Part shown: one piece after another, positions 26,804-33,161 of the stretch
Layout: the number at the start of each line of letters is the position of its first letter
How positions within the stretch are numbered: position 1 is the first letter of the stretch
Assembly: GCA_023402355.1 (NCBI GenBank)
Contig: JAEXCG010000116.1
Coordinates: forward strand, 1-34,908
DNA length: 34,908 bases
Direction: 5' to 3'
Source: Bacillota bacterium
Lineage (GTDB): Bacteria; Bacillota; Clostridia; Christensenellales; Aristaeellaceae
Notes under the pieces: model-generated
Seen by the model: only the letters and a program-made list of their open reading frames with translations
Told to the model about the DNA's origin: nothing
Databases searched by the model: none
Made by a program: the position numbers and the translations under genes

Positions 26804-27812
26804 GCACGCGCCCCCTCTTTTGACGAAGCAGCAACAGCAGAAAGAACGGCCCGCCGATGAAGGACATGAGGATGCCCACCGGCAGCTCGAAGGGCTGAAA
26901 GAGCGTGCGCCCCAGCGTGTCGCACACGAGCACGAACAGCGCCCCGCAGACGATGGAAAGCGGCATGAGCGCGCGGTGTTCTCCGCCGGTGAATCGGCGC
27001 ACCGCGTGCGGCACGATGAGCCCCACGAAACCGAGCAGCCCGGAAAAGCTGACGGCGGCCCCGGCGAGCACGGAGGAGAGCGCGAGCAGGACAAAGCGGG
27101 TGCGCCGCACGCGCATGCCGAGGCTTGCGGCGATCTCGTCCCCGAGCTGCAGCACGTCCAGCTCGCCGCCCGCGAGGAGCGCGAGCAGCAGCGCGGGCAG
27201 CAGGTACAGCGCCGCGCCGCCCAGCCGCGCGGCGGTGACGCCGGAAAAGCCGCCGATCATGAAGCCGCTCATGCCCAGCGTCGATTCGGGAAAGAGGGTC
27301 GTCATGAGGTCGATCCCCGCGGAGAGGATGCTGGAAAGCGCCACGCCCGAAAGGACGATGGTCATGCGCGAGGCGCCCGTGCGGTCCGCGAGCACGAAGA
27401 TGAACAGCGAAGCGCAGAGCGCGCCGAGAAACGCGGCGGCGGGCAGCAGGCGCAGCGCGGTGGGAAACAGGCAGGAGAGAACCAGCGTCGCGAAGCCCGC
27501 GCCCGCGTTTACGCCGATGACGTTCGGCCCGGCAAGCGGGTTGCCCAGCACGGCCTGAATCAGCACGCCGCTGGCGGAGAGCGCCGCCCCGGACAGCAGA
27601 GCGCAGAGCGTCCGCGGCAGGCGCACGTACAAAAGGATGCGGGCTGCGGGGGTGGCAAGGTTGCCGTGCAGCACGTCTAAGAGCGAATCCTTCAGGCTCG
27701 TGCCGCTCGCGCCCAGGCTGAGGCTCGCAAGGGTCAGCAGGGCGAGCAGCGGCAGGAGGAACAGGAGCGCTTTAGAAGCACTGCGGGTAGAGGATTTTCG
27801 CGAGGTACGCAT
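26796..27812 (-). CDS. FecCD-type ABC transporter permease
   Basis: A 338-residue membrane protein of the FecCD/BtuC family with about nine to ten helices. Family segments: VRLPRTLCALLSGAALSASG, QAVLGNPLAGPNVIGVNAGAG, and near the end FVGLIVPHAVRRFTG and FELPVGILMSFIGGPFFLLL. A homodimer of it forms the channel for iron complexes, heme or cobalamin. Its first 41 bases overlap the end of the binding-protein gene, and its end overlaps the ATPase start, so translation is coupled along the operon. A GGGGGGAAAG run precedes the ATG at 27812. Confidence 0.9.
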   Translation of the reverse strand: MRTSRKSSTRSASKALLFLLPLLALLTLASLSLGASGTSLKDSLLDVLHGNLATPAARILLYVRLPRTLCALLSGAALSASGVLIQAVLGNPLAGPNVIGVNAGAGFATLVLSCLFPTALRLLPAAAFLGALCASLFIFVLADRTGASRMTIVLSGVALSSILSAGIDLMTTLFPESTLGMSGFMIGGFSGVTAARLGGAALYLLPALLLALLAGGELDVLQLGDEIAASLGMRVRRTRFVLLALSSVLAGAAVSFSGLLGFVGLIVPHAVRRFTGGEHRALMPLSIVCGALFVLVCDTLGRTLFQPFELPVGILMSFIGGPFFLLLLLRQKRGRVHD

Positions 27813-28680
27813 AGCTTTCCCCCCAACGCGCGTTTGGCTTATAATGAAAGAGTTCCTTGGGCAGGAGGACGAGGCGGTCCTGCCTTACGGCGGTGAGCCC
27901 CTGCCAGGCGGGATCGTTATAGAAGCGCTCGTCCAGAAGGTCCAGTGCGGCCTCCTGATCGGCGCCCATGACGGTGACGAAGATAAAATCCGGGTCCTCG
28001 CTGACGATGGCTTCCAGGCTTAAATCCTCGAGCAGGGAGTCGTGCCTGGCGACGATGTTGTCGCAGCCCAGTTCCTCCAGGATCACGCCGGCGAGGTTGT
28101 CGGCGCCCTTGGCCTTAACGCCGCTGGAATAAGCGCGCAGGAGCAGCACGCGCGGTGCGGGCTGCCCCGCCACCGCCTCCTGTACCGCGCGGATTTCCTC
28201 TGCGACCGCCTCGCCGTTTTGCCGGTAAAGGTCCTCCCGTCCTGTCAGGCCGCAAAGCGCGCGCAGCATCGACAGGTAATCCGAGAACGCGTCCACGCGA
28301 AACGAGGCGCAGGGAATGCCCATCTGCGTGAGCAGCTCGGCGGCCGGGGCATGGGACGCGATGTCGGCGGAGAGGAGGACGAAGTCCGGGTCGAGGGCGA
28401 GAACAGCCTCCAAATTGGGCTCCTTCACCGTGCCGACGATCTGAACGTCTGCGCCAAGCTCTAGGCCGCGTTCGGAGACGGCGTCCTGCGTGGCGCCGAC
28501 GAGTTCCCCGCCCGCGAGTATCCACGTCTCGGCAAACGAGCCGTAGAGCGAGACGACGCGCTGCGGCGTCTTATCGAAGGACAAGGTGCGTCCCTGTGCA
28601 TCCTCGAAGGAAGCTTCGGCAAGAGAAAACGCGGGGCAGAGCGCGAGCATTACCAGCAGGGCGTATAAGCATTTGCGCAT
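27772..28680 (-). CDS. ABC transporter substrate-binding protein (iron complex/cobalamin type)
   Basis: A 302-residue exported protein of the periplasmic-binding TroA/BtuF-like fold. RVVSLYGSFAETWILAGGEL and LDPDFVLLSADI are the usual first-lobe stretches; DPDFIFVTVMG marks the second lobe. The signal peptide is MRKCLYALLVMLALCPAFSLAEA. There is no lipobox cysteine after it, so the protein looks like a signal-peptidase I substrate and would not be lipid-anchored, which is odd for a Gram-positive importer. The ATG at 28680 is preceded by AAGGAG; the open frame further upstream lacks a ribosome site. First gene of the operon. Cargo could be siderophore, heme or cobalamin. Confidence 0.85.
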   Translation of the reverse strand: MRKCLYALLVMLALCPAFSLAEASFEDAQGRTLSFDKTPQRVVSLYGSFAETWILAGGELVGATQDAVSERGLELGADVQIVGTVKEPNLEAVLALDPDFVLLSADIASHAPAAELLTQMGIPCASFRVDAFSDYLSMLRALCGLTGREDLYRQNGEAVAEEIRAVQEAVAGQPAPRVLLLRAYSSGVKAKGADNLAGVILEELGCDNIVARHDSLLEDLSLEAIVSEDPDFIFVTVMGADQEAALDLLDERFYNDPAWQGLTAVRQDRLVLLPKELFHYKPNARWGESYAYLAKILYPQCF

Positions 28681-28707
28681 GTAGGATCTCCTTTTAAGAT
28701 CAGATTT

Positions 28708-28727
28708 GAAGAACGCCAATGTTCTTC
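28708..28727. promoter_or_regulatory. inverted-repeat candidate operator of the ABC operon
   Basis: GAAGAAC-N6-GTTCTTC, perfect 7-bp arms, abutting the -10 box and covering the expected transcription start of the uptake operon. A repressor bound here would block initiation; it could also fold at the 5' end of the mRNA. It does not match a Fur box. Confidence 0.5.
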
Positions 28728-28756
28728 ATTATACAGCTTGACGTTCAGGGTGTAAA
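28728..28756 (-). promoter_or_regulatory. promoter of the ABC uptake operon
   Basis: On the minus strand TTTACA (28751-28756), 17 bp, TATAAT (28728-28733), 47 bp before the binding-protein ATG. Confidence 0.7.
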
Positions 28757-28766
28757 ATAATAAAAT
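28738..28766 (+). promoter_or_regulatory. promoter of the LysR-type gene
   Basis: TTGACG (28738-28743), 17 bp, TAAAAT (28761-28766). It overlaps the divergent uptake promoter, so the two compete for polymerase. Confidence 0.6.
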
Positions 28767-28810
28767 AGAGTACGATAAATAGGAAAAAGCCTATGGAAAG
28801 AGGGCGCGGT

Positions 28811-29698
28811 ATGACGCTTCGACATTTGCGGGTCTTTCTTGCGGTCGTGGACAGCGGCAGCATGAGCGCGGCGGCGCGGGCCTTGTACATCGCCCAGCCC
28901 TCCGTCAGCGGCGCGATTGCGGAGCTGGAAGCGCATTACGACGCCCTTTTGTTCGACCGCATCGGCAGACGGTTGGTCATCACCCCGGCGGGCGAACGCC
29001 TTGCGGGGTACGCGCGCAGGCTGCTCGCGCTTTCGGACGACATGGAAACCACGATGCGCAACGGCGTGGATAGCCTGCGCGTGTCGCTGGGCGCGACCAT
29101 GACCGTGGGCGCCTGCGTCATGAGCGCGCTGGTGCGCCAGCTTCAGGCGCGGTGTCCGGCGGTGCAGTGTCAGGTGCGCGTGGAAAACTCCTCCGTGATC
29201 GAGGAGCGGATGCTGCAAAGCGAGCTGGACATGGCCTTGGTGGAGGGGACCATCAAGCACGCGGAGATCGTGTCGCGCCCCGTGATCCGCGACCGGCTGG
29301 CCCTGGTGGACGCGGCGGGCGGCGTGCTGCAAGGCCGGGAAAGCATCCGCCTTTGTGAATTGGAAGGGCTGCCGTTCGTGCTTCGAGAGCGGGGCAGCGG
29401 CACGCGCGAGCTGTTCGAGCAGGCGCTCGTCGCCCGGGGCGTCGCCATACAGGAGCGATGGACGTGCGTAAGTGCGCAGTCCATCGTATCGGCTGTGAGC
29501 GCGGGGCTGGGGCTGACGGTCATCTCGCGCCGCCTCGTAGAGGAAGAATTGCGCAGGGGAACGCTGCGCGAAATCGCCGTGGAGGACGCGGCGTTCGAGC
29601 GCAGCTTCAGCCTGTGCTGTCACAAGGATAAGTTTTTGTCGCCGCCGCTGCGCGAATTTTCGCGGCTTTGCGAGGAATGGGGCGAAAAAGAGCGTTGA
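28811..29698 (+). CDS. LysR-family transcriptional regulator
   Basis: A 295-residue LysR regulator. The N-terminal winged helix reads MTLRHLRVFLAVVDSGSMSA and continues AARALYIAQPSVSGAIAELE. The C-terminal half is a two-lobed ligand-binding domain (SLGATMTVGACVMSALVRQL ... FVLRERGSGTRELFEQAL ... SAVSAGLGLTVISRRLV). The RERGSGTRE segment is typical of the CysB/CbbR-like subgroup. The ATG at 28811 has AAGAGG about ten bases upstream; an in-frame ATG six codons earlier lacks one. It is divergent from the ABC uptake operon through overlapping promoters, so it may regulate that operon and itself. Inducer unknown. Confidence 0.88.
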   Translation: MTLRHLRVFLAVVDSGSMSAAARALYIAQPSVSGAIAELEAHYDALLFDRIGRRLVITPAGERLAGYARRLLALSDDMETTMRNGVDSLRVSLGATMTVGACVMSALVRQLQARCPAVQCQVRVENSSVIEERMLQSELDMALVEGTIKHAEIVSRPVIRDRLALVDAAGGVLQGRESIRLCELEGLPFVLRERGSGTRELFEQALVARGVAIQERWTCVSAQSIVSAVSAGLGLTVISRRLVEEELRRGTLREIAVEDAAFERSFSLCCHKDKFLSPPLREFSRLCEEWGEKER

Positions 29699-29723
29699 CA
29701 AGGCGGGCGCTTCGCTTTACCAT
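29695..29723 (+). promoter_or_regulatory. promoter of the C39-like/sugar transferase operon
   Basis: TTGACA (29695-29700), 17 bp, TACCAT (29718-29723). The -35 box overlaps the LysR stop codon. Transcription from here begins downstream of earlier in-frame starts and supports the ATG at 29773. Confidence 0.6.
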
Positions 29724-29772
29724 GGAGAAAACGGCGCTTATCAAGACGGGCGCGCACGAAAGGAACAGGCAC

Positions 29773-30432
29773 ATGACGGGTAAGACGATCGAGGTCACCT
29801 ATGACGATAAAACCCTTTTGATCTGCAATCAGCGCTGCCGGGAATGGACGCATCCCTACGCGTACGAGGGCGACGGGGAGGACCTGCACGATGCGGGCTG
29901 CGGCATCTTTTCGCTCGCGCACGCGGTGGAATGGATGACGGGCAGACGCGTGCAGATCGAGTGGCTGGCAGACTTTTCCGTACAGAACGGGGGCCGGGGG
30001 GACGACGGCACCGACCGCCCGGCGCTGCTGGCGGCGGCGAAGGAACGGGGCCTCGCGGCGCAGCTCGGCTTTGATTACCGCATGGACGGGCACCTGAACG
30101 ATCACGAGGCGCTCTGGGCGCACGTAAGCGGCGGGCGGGGCGTCGCTCTCTCCAACATCCGCGCGGGGCACATCGTGCTGCTTTGCAAAGCGCGCGAGCG
30201 GTCGGGGGAGCGGCAGATGCTGGTGATAGACTCCTTCTGCGAAAGCGCGGATGCGCGCGTGAAGGAGCAGGTGCGCGAGACGATCCCCGGCAGCGAAATC
30301 ACGTTTGAGGTGAAAAACAGGGCGGGTCTTCCCGTCGGCACGGCGACGCAGTACGCGATGTACTGGGTGCCGCTCGAGATGGCGGTGGACTTCGATCTGC
30401 TGCACTACGTAAAGGACGAGGTTGGACGATGA
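29773..30432 (+). CDS. C39-like cysteine peptidase-fold protein
   Basis: A 219-residue protein that resembles the peptidase C39-like (papain fold) family. LHDAGCGIFSLAHAVEWMTG holds the likely nucleophile C43 at a helix start, RAGHIVLLCKA holds H133, and MLVIDSF holds D153, in the order Cys-His-Asp of this fold. No signal peptide, membrane helix or ABC exporter is attached, so a bacteriocin-leader role is unlikely. It could be a cytoplasmic peptidase or transglutaminase-like enzyme. GAAAGGAAC precedes the ATG. Its stop overlaps the ATG of the sugar transferase (ATGA), so the two are translationally coupled. Function unknown beyond the fold. Confidence 0.65.
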   Translation: MTGKTIEVTYDDKTLLICNQRCREWTHPYAYEGDGEDLHDAGCGIFSLAHAVEWMTGRRVQIEWLADFSVQNGGRGDDGTDRPALLAAAKERGLAAQLGFDYRMDGHLNDHEALWAHVSGGRGVALSNIRAGHIVLLCKARERSGERQMLVIDSFCESADARVKEQVRETIPGSEITFEVKNRAGLPVGTATQYAMYWVPLEMAVDFDLLHYVKDEVGR

Positions 30433-31838
30433 GAAAGGATAAGCGGCTGCTTTCGGAAATCGCGGTGCTGGGCATCAAGGCGGCGCTTTACGTGCTGCTG
30501 TGCGCCGTGTTTTTCGTGCTGATGTCGATTAACAACCCGCAGATTCTGTGCATCTCCCGAACGGCGGCGGTGTCGCTGCTCACGTTCTTCATGTTCGGCG
30601 TGGTGATGGTGTCGGTCTACGGCGGGTTTGCGGTCGGCAGGCAAAAGAGCCGGCCGATCGCCATTTCCCTGTCGCTTGCGGTCATGCTGACGGACGTGGT
30701 GACGTACCTGCAGCTTCAGATCATGAACGTCAACGAGGCGAACAACGATCACCTGATCCTCTTCGGCCCGGACATCTGGCTGCTGTGTGTCGCGGCTGCG
30801 GTGCAGGTCGTGCTGATCACCCTGTTCGTGCGCGCGGCGAACCGCCTCTTCTTCCGCTTTCACGCGCCGCAGCGCTGCCTGCTCGTCACATCGGGCGAGG
30901 GCGACGCGGACGCCATCGTGCGCAAGATCGAGCGCCTGCCGCTGCAGTACGCGGTGCAGCGGGTCTGCGGCTACCGCGACGCGGGGCTGCTTGGCGCGAT
31001 GGACGCGTGCGACACGGTGTTCTTCTGCGGCGTGCCCGCGGGCGAGCGCATGCACCTGATGGAGCGCTGCTATGCGCTGGGCAAGAACATCTACATCCAT
31101 ATGGACGTGGCGGACGTCATCACCCACAGCGCGGAGCATATCGTGCTCGACGACCTGCCCTTTTTGGAAATGGAGAACGGCGCGCTTTCCATCGAGCAGC
31201 GCTTCCTCAAGCGGGCGATGGATATCGCCGTGTCGCTGGTCGCGCTGATCGTACTGAGCCCCCTGATGCTCGCCTGCGCGGTAGCGATCAAGTGCTGCGA
31301 CCGGGGGCCCGTCATCTACCGCCAGCGGCGCGCGACGCGGGGCGGGCGCGTGTTTGAAATCTATAAATTCCGCACGATGCGGGTCTGCACGGGCGAGGGG
31401 AAGCAGCACTCCGCGACGCGGGACGACGAGCGCATCACGCCCGTGGGCCGCGTTTTAAGAAGGTGCCGGGTGGACGAGATGCCGCAGCTTTTCAACATCC
31501 TGAGGGGCGACATGAGCCTCGTGGGGCCGCGGCCGGAAATGCTGGAAAACGTGACGCAGTACACCCGGGACGTGCCGGAGTTTTCCTATCGCCTGAAGGT
31601 CAAGGCGGGACTCACCGGCTTTGCGCAGATCGAGGGCAAGTACAACACGTCGCCCAAGGACAAGATGATCATGGATCTGCTGTACATCGAGCGCTACAGC
31701 GTCTGGCTGGACGTGAAGCTGATGCTGCGCACGCTGACGGTCTTCTTCAAGGCGGACAGCACGGAGGCTTTCGAGGACGCGCGCCGGGCGGAGGCGCAGG
31801 CATCCCCCGAAGCCGAAAGGCGCGAAGGCGAGAGTTAA
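30429..31838 (+). CDS. polyprenyl-phosphate sugar-1-phosphate transferase
   Basis: A 469-residue membrane protein of the WcaJ/WbaP-type bacterial sugar transferase family, which loads the first sugar phosphate onto undecaprenyl phosphate in capsule or exopolysaccharide assembly. Four N-terminal membrane helices (about 13-140) are followed by a nucleotide-binding-like middle domain. The catalytic PF02397-type domain begins at KRAMDIAVSLVALIVLSPLM (261-280), then YRQRRATRGGRVFEIYKFRT, and RVDEMPQLFNILRGDMSLVG with acids D349-E350, and PRPE. The length is usual for the family. It overlaps the C39-like gene by four bases. Which sugar is transferred cannot be read from the sequence. Confidence 0.9.
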   Translation: MRKDKRLLSEIAVLGIKAALYVLLCAVFFVLMSINNPQILCISRTAAVSLLTFFMFGVVMVSVYGGFAVGRQKSRPIAISLSLAVMLTDVVTYLQLQIMNVNEANNDHLILFGPDIWLLCVAAAVQVVLITLFVRAANRLFFRFHAPQRCLLVTSGEGDADAIVRKIERLPLQYAVQRVCGYRDAGLLGAMDACDTVFFCGVPAGERMHLMERCYALGKNIYIHMDVADVITHSAEHIVLDDLPFLEMENGALSIEQRFLKRAMDIAVSLVALIVLSPLMLACAVAIKCCDRGPVIYRQRRATRGGRVFEIYKFRTMRVCTGEGKQHSATRDDERITPVGRVLRRCRVDEMPQLFNILRGDMSLVGPRPEMLENVTQYTRDVPEFSYRLKVKAGLTGFAQIEGKYNTSPKDKMIMDLLYIERYSVWLDVKLMLRTLTVFFKADSTEAFEDARRAEAQASPEAERREGES

Positions 31839-31861
31839 ACAGGCCGTAAACCGCACGGGCA

Positions 31862-31900
31862 TAAAAAAGGGCGCGGGGCCGCAAGGACGGCTTCGCGCCC
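31862..31900 (-). terminator. minus-strand intrinsic terminator
   Basis: On the minus strand GGGCGCG (31894-31900) pairs with CGCGCCC (31869-31875), with an inner GCCG/CGGC stem, then TTTTTT (31863-31868). On the plus strand no T-run follows, and no coding gene on the minus strand reaches it. Confidence 0.65.
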
Positions 31901-31959
31901 CATTAACTTGAAAGCGCTTGAGCTCCTCCGACGCTTCGATCCGGGTAAATTGTGGCGTT
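31862..31959 (-). ncRNA. candidate small RNA, about 98 nt
   Basis: The segment lies between a minus-strand promoter (31966-31994) and a strong minus-strand terminator (31862-31900). The implied transcript starts near 31959, has an unstructured 5' half containing CGGAGGAGC (a Shine-Dalgarno-like run) and ends in the hairpin with six U. No open frame of note. This is an inference from signals only. Confidence 0.35.
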
Positions 31960-31965
31960 TTGCGC

Positions 31966-31994
31966 ATACTAGGCCAAGGCCGAACGACCATCAA
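31966..31994 (-). promoter_or_regulatory. minus-strand promoter for the candidate small RNA
   Basis: TTGATG (31989-31994), 17 bp, TAGTAT (31966-31971) on the minus strand, four of six matches in each box. Confidence 0.4.
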
Positions 31995-32008
31995 AGAAGG
32001 AGCGATGC

Positions 32009-32179
32009 ATGATGAAACGCAGATTGCCCCGCGTCATCCGCACGTGGCAGCGCAAGGGCCGCGAGGAGCGGGAGGAAAGCGAGGAAGCCCCGATCCCTTC
32101 GGACGTGCAGGGCAGCTACACCGGCACGCCGCTGGAGGAGGGAGACGACCGCCCCGTTCAGGACGCGGACGACCTGTAG
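32009..32179 (+). CDS. small protein with basic head and acidic PVQDADDL tail
   Basis: A 56-residue protein. The N-terminus is strongly basic (MMKRRLPRVIRTWQRKG), the middle is Glu-rich, and the tail reads SDVQGSYTGTPLEEG and ends PVQDADDL. Small clostridial proteins with this SYTGxP...PVQDADDL ending are familiar as conserved hypotheticals, which with the AAGGAG site six bases upstream supports it as real. No membrane segment, cysteine or enzyme motif. The ATG at 32009 is followed by a second ATG; another ATG at 32005 is out of frame. It is alone between the sugar transferase and the pyr operon. Function unknown. Confidence 0.7.
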   Translation: MMKRRLPRVIRTWQRKGREEREESEEAPIPSDVQGSYTGTPLEEGDDRPVQDADDL

Positions 32180-32191
32180 ACGTGCGCGGGA

Positions 32192-32242
32192 GGGACCTTT
32201 CGTCGGACCTGGGGAGGCCGCGCCGCCTCCCCAATCGGTCCC
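32192..32242 (+). terminator. nested stem-loop after the small protein gene
   Basis: Inner arms GGGGAGGC (32211-32218) and GCCTCCCC (32225-32232), outer arms GGGACC (32192-32197) and GGTCCC (32237-32242). No T-tract, so its terminator role is uncertain. The 156 bases after it up to the pyr promoter hold nothing I can support. Confidence 0.4.
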
Positions 32243-32398
32243 GATCAGAGCATGGCGATTTTAAAGAGACAGGCGGCGCATTTATGAAGTCCCTGAAAAA
32301 TGCATTTGACCGCCGGCGCTTTGTAAGCATCTTAGCGGTGCAATTCGACAAAAAATTCAGGAACGGCCCAAAAGGATATAGCTTTCCCGGATCGGTTG

Positions 32399-32407
32399 TG
32401 TTATAAT
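32399..32407 (+). promoter_or_regulatory. extended -10 promoter of the pyr operon
   Basis: TGTTATAAT (32399-32407) is a perfect extended -10 with no clear -35. It gives a leader of about 130 bases before pyrR. Confidence 0.65.
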
Positions 32408-32436
32408 AACGCAGATCAAAACGAAGGACGCCTTTA

Positions 32437-32522
32437 AATCGGTCCCGTGAGGCTGGTAAGGTTGCGCCGGTAATTTGTGCTGCAATGGCCTTGCCCTGCC
32501 CGTCAGGACAAGGCTTTTTTCT
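32437..32522 (+). promoter_or_regulatory. PyrR-binding attenuator leader
   Basis: TCCCGTGAGGCT (32443-32454) within AATC...GGTT flanks matches the PyrR-binding anti-antiterminator loop known from Bacillus pyr leaders (core UCC-GUGAGGCU). About 34 bases later a terminator follows: GCCTTG (32488-32493) with CAAGGC (32509-32514), inner CCTG/CAGG, then TTTTTT. With UMP bound, PyrR should hold the first stem and favour termination; without it the leader should read through. Confidence 0.85.
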
Positions 32523-32543
32523 GTAAAAAAGGGAGGAAGCGCC

Positions 32544-33092
32544 ATGGCGGAATTTCGAGAAAAGGCATACATCATGGACGATGCGGCCGTAGACCGCGCG
32601 CTCACGCGCATCGCGCATGAAATTATCGAGAAGAACCGGGGCGTTGAGGACGTTTGCCTGGTCGGCATTCAGCGTCGCGGCGTGCCGCTGGCGAGAACGC
32701 TGGCCGACGTCATCGAGCGATTCGAGGGCGTGCGGGTGCCTGTCGGGGTGCTGGACATCACGCTGTATCGCGACGACCTTTCGCTGCTCAGCGAGCATCC
32801 GGTGCTCAACGGCACGGACGTGCCCTTCGTCATTCAGGACAAGACGCTCGTCATGGTGGACGACGTGCTCTACACCGGGCGCACCGCGCGCGCGGCGATG
32901 GACGCGCTGTGCGACATGGGACGTCCGCGGCGCATTCAGTTCGCGGTGCTGATCGACAGGGGACATCGCGAGCTGCCCATCCGCGCGGACTACGTGGGCA
33001 AGAGCCTGCCGACCTCGCAGAGCGAAATGGTCAGCGTGCGGCTGCCGCAGATCGACGGGGCGAAGGGCGTCGTCCTGATGGAGCGCGCCTGA
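32544..33092 (+). CDS. pyrR: PyrR, pyrimidine operon attenuator / uracil phosphoribosyltransferase
   Basis: A 182-residue PyrR. The PRPP-binding loop is VMVDDVLYTGRTARAA (103-118), and the N-terminal part has the usual VCLVGIQRRGVPLARTLA segment; residue spacing and total length match Bacillus PyrR. It binds pyr mRNA in the presence of UMP or UTP and causes termination; it also has weak uracil phosphoribosyltransferase activity. GGGAGG precedes the ATG at 32544. The attenuator directly upstream makes the gene self-regulated. It is first in the order pyrR, uracil permease, pyrB, as in Bacillus. Confidence 0.95.
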   Translation: MAEFREKAYIMDDAAVDRALTRIAHEIIEKNRGVEDVCLVGIQRRGVPLARTLADVIERFEGVRVPVGVLDITLYRDDLSLLSEHPVLNGTDVPFVIQDKTLVMVDDVLYTGRTARAAMDALCDMGRPRRIQFAVLIDRGHRELPIRADYVGKSLPTSQSEMVSVRLPQIDGAKGVVLMERA

Positions 33093-33161
33093 TGGGGCGA
33101 TTCGTTGATTTCCGGCTTCGGCCGGTGTCATACAACTGAGGAAATAGGGGGAGTTTCTACC

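Noticed and set aside
29722..29772. Earlier start for the C39-like gene (MEKTALIKTG)
   Set aside because: It lies at the promoter -10 (29718-29723), before the expected transcription start, and has no ribosome site.
32284..32406. 40-codon open frame starting MKSLKNAFDRRRF
   Set aside because: No ribosome site upstream, it ends inside the pyr -10 box, and no family resemblance was recognised.
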